Shown here piece after piece: positions 54,733-54,978 of a stretch of DNA of 54,978 bases. This DNA is from a bacterium (lineage in GTDB: Bacteria; Patescibacteriota; Minisyncoccia; UBA6257; JAGOQP01), in the NCBI GenBank assembly GCA_021812345.1, contig JAKANP010000001.1, positions 1-54,978 on the forward strand, given 5' to 3'. A model generated the notes under the pieces. It searched no databases. It worked only from the letters and a program-made list of their open reading frames with translations, and had not been told where the DNA came from. The number at the start of each line of letters is the position of its first letter. The stretch's first letter is position 1. The translations under genes and the position numbers were made by a program.

Positions 54733-54978
54733 ATGTATACAAATTTATTAACACACATAAAAAACGCTCAAGGCGTAAAAAAAGAAACGGTTAAAACGCC
54801 GTATTCGGTTATGGACGAAAGAATTCTTGATGCTTTGGTTAAGAGTAAATTTATAGCCGGATTTGAAAAAAAAGGAAGAAATCCGAAAAGATACCTTGAA
54901 ATAAATCTTCTTTATAAAAATGATTCTCCGGCAATTACCGGAATTAAATTCGTGAGCTTGCCGTCGCGTCATATTTAT
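54733..54978 (+). CDS. rpsH: 30S ribosomal protein S8, cut by window end
   Basis: Only the N-terminal 82 codons are in the window. The start MYTNLLTHIKNAQGVKKETVKTPYSVMDERILDALVKSKFIAGFEKK is clearly S8, and the frame is open to the last base. S8 binds helix 21 of 16S rRNA and represses part of the spc operon in E. coli. It starts four bases after the S14 stop and continues the operon. Confidence 0.93.
   Translation, partial: MYTNLLTHIKNAQGVKKETVKTPYSVMDERILDALVKSKFIAGFEKKGRNPKRYLEINLLYKNDSPAITGIKFVSLPSRHIY

Noticed and set aside
1-54978. Recoded UGA (genetic code 25) as in Gracilibacteria
   Set aside because: UGA ends several genes at the expected positions (for example at 644 and 5677), and no in-frame UGA is needed in core genes.

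Overview
The window looks like a piece of a Patescibacteria (Candidate Phyla Radiation) chromosome, most likely Parcubacteria-like. The supporting signs are low GC, densely packed genes, and many lineage-specific signal-peptide or membrane proteins. An alanyl-tRNA synthetase ends after its editing domain, and an RNA polymerase alpha subunit lacks its C-terminal domain. There is a type IV pilin-like protein with a LamG-type domain, and the ribosomal operons are rearranged. UGA is used as a stop, so the recoded-UGA lineages (Gracilibacteria, Absconditabacteria) do not fit. Phylum placement is inference from gene content, not from a tree.

Layout. 1-6.1 kb: a NodB deacetylase coupled to a DUF4015-type glycoside hydrolase, a 1158-residue repeat-rich surface protein and small orphan genes. 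6.1-7.3 kb: rplJ-rplL behind an L10 leader with an attenuator, then tRNA-Val. 7.5-13.0 kb: an orphan gene and a short division/cell-wall cluster (mraZ, rsmH, ftsL-like, ftsI, murF-like) preceded by perfect DnaA boxes. 13.2-20 kb: tRNA-Glu, a methyltransferase, rplU, recR, dnaB, cysS and a CorA relative. 20.1-25.8 kb: a heat-shock block (PaaX/Cas2-like regulator, grpE, dnaK, a membrane protein, dnaJ). 25.8-30.4 kb: tRNA-Lys with tandem remnants of its 3' end, membrane and secreted proteins, a candidate structured RNA of about 430 nt, and a surface protein with proline/threonine linkers. 30.5-42.9 kb: a PEBP-family protein, an ABC importer pair, a second DUF4015 protein, a Cys-rich mini-protein, alr, a repeat-flanked pilin-LamG gene, a methyltransferase, alaS, and a pair of genes of uncertain function. 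42.9-55 kb: infA-rpmJ-rpsM-rpsK-rpsD-rpoA-rplQ, then tuf-rpsJ, then rplC through rpsH, which is cut by the window end.

The most striking candidate system is the heat-shock block. Two nearly identical 38-bp palindromes, one with a single mismatch and one perfect, lie before the PaaX/Cas2-like regulator gene and before grpE-dnaK. In both cases the right arm supplies the -35 hexamer of a good promoter (TTGACG-17-TACAAT and TTGACA-16-TAGAAT). This is the layout of the HrcA/CIRCE heat-shock circuit, but with a different regulator and a different operator. Other points worth attention are the orphan structured RNA at 27.65-28.08 kb, a hairpin element shared downstream of tRNA-Lys and tRNA-Glu, and DnaA boxes before mraZ.

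Gene expression style. Most core genes have A-rich leaders without a Shine-Dalgarno sequence, and several promoters place the -10 box only 6-14 bases before the ATG, which predicts leaderless or nearly leaderless mRNAs. Clear Shine-Dalgarno sequences appear mainly on lineage-specific genes. Promoters are sigma70-like and often close to consensus.
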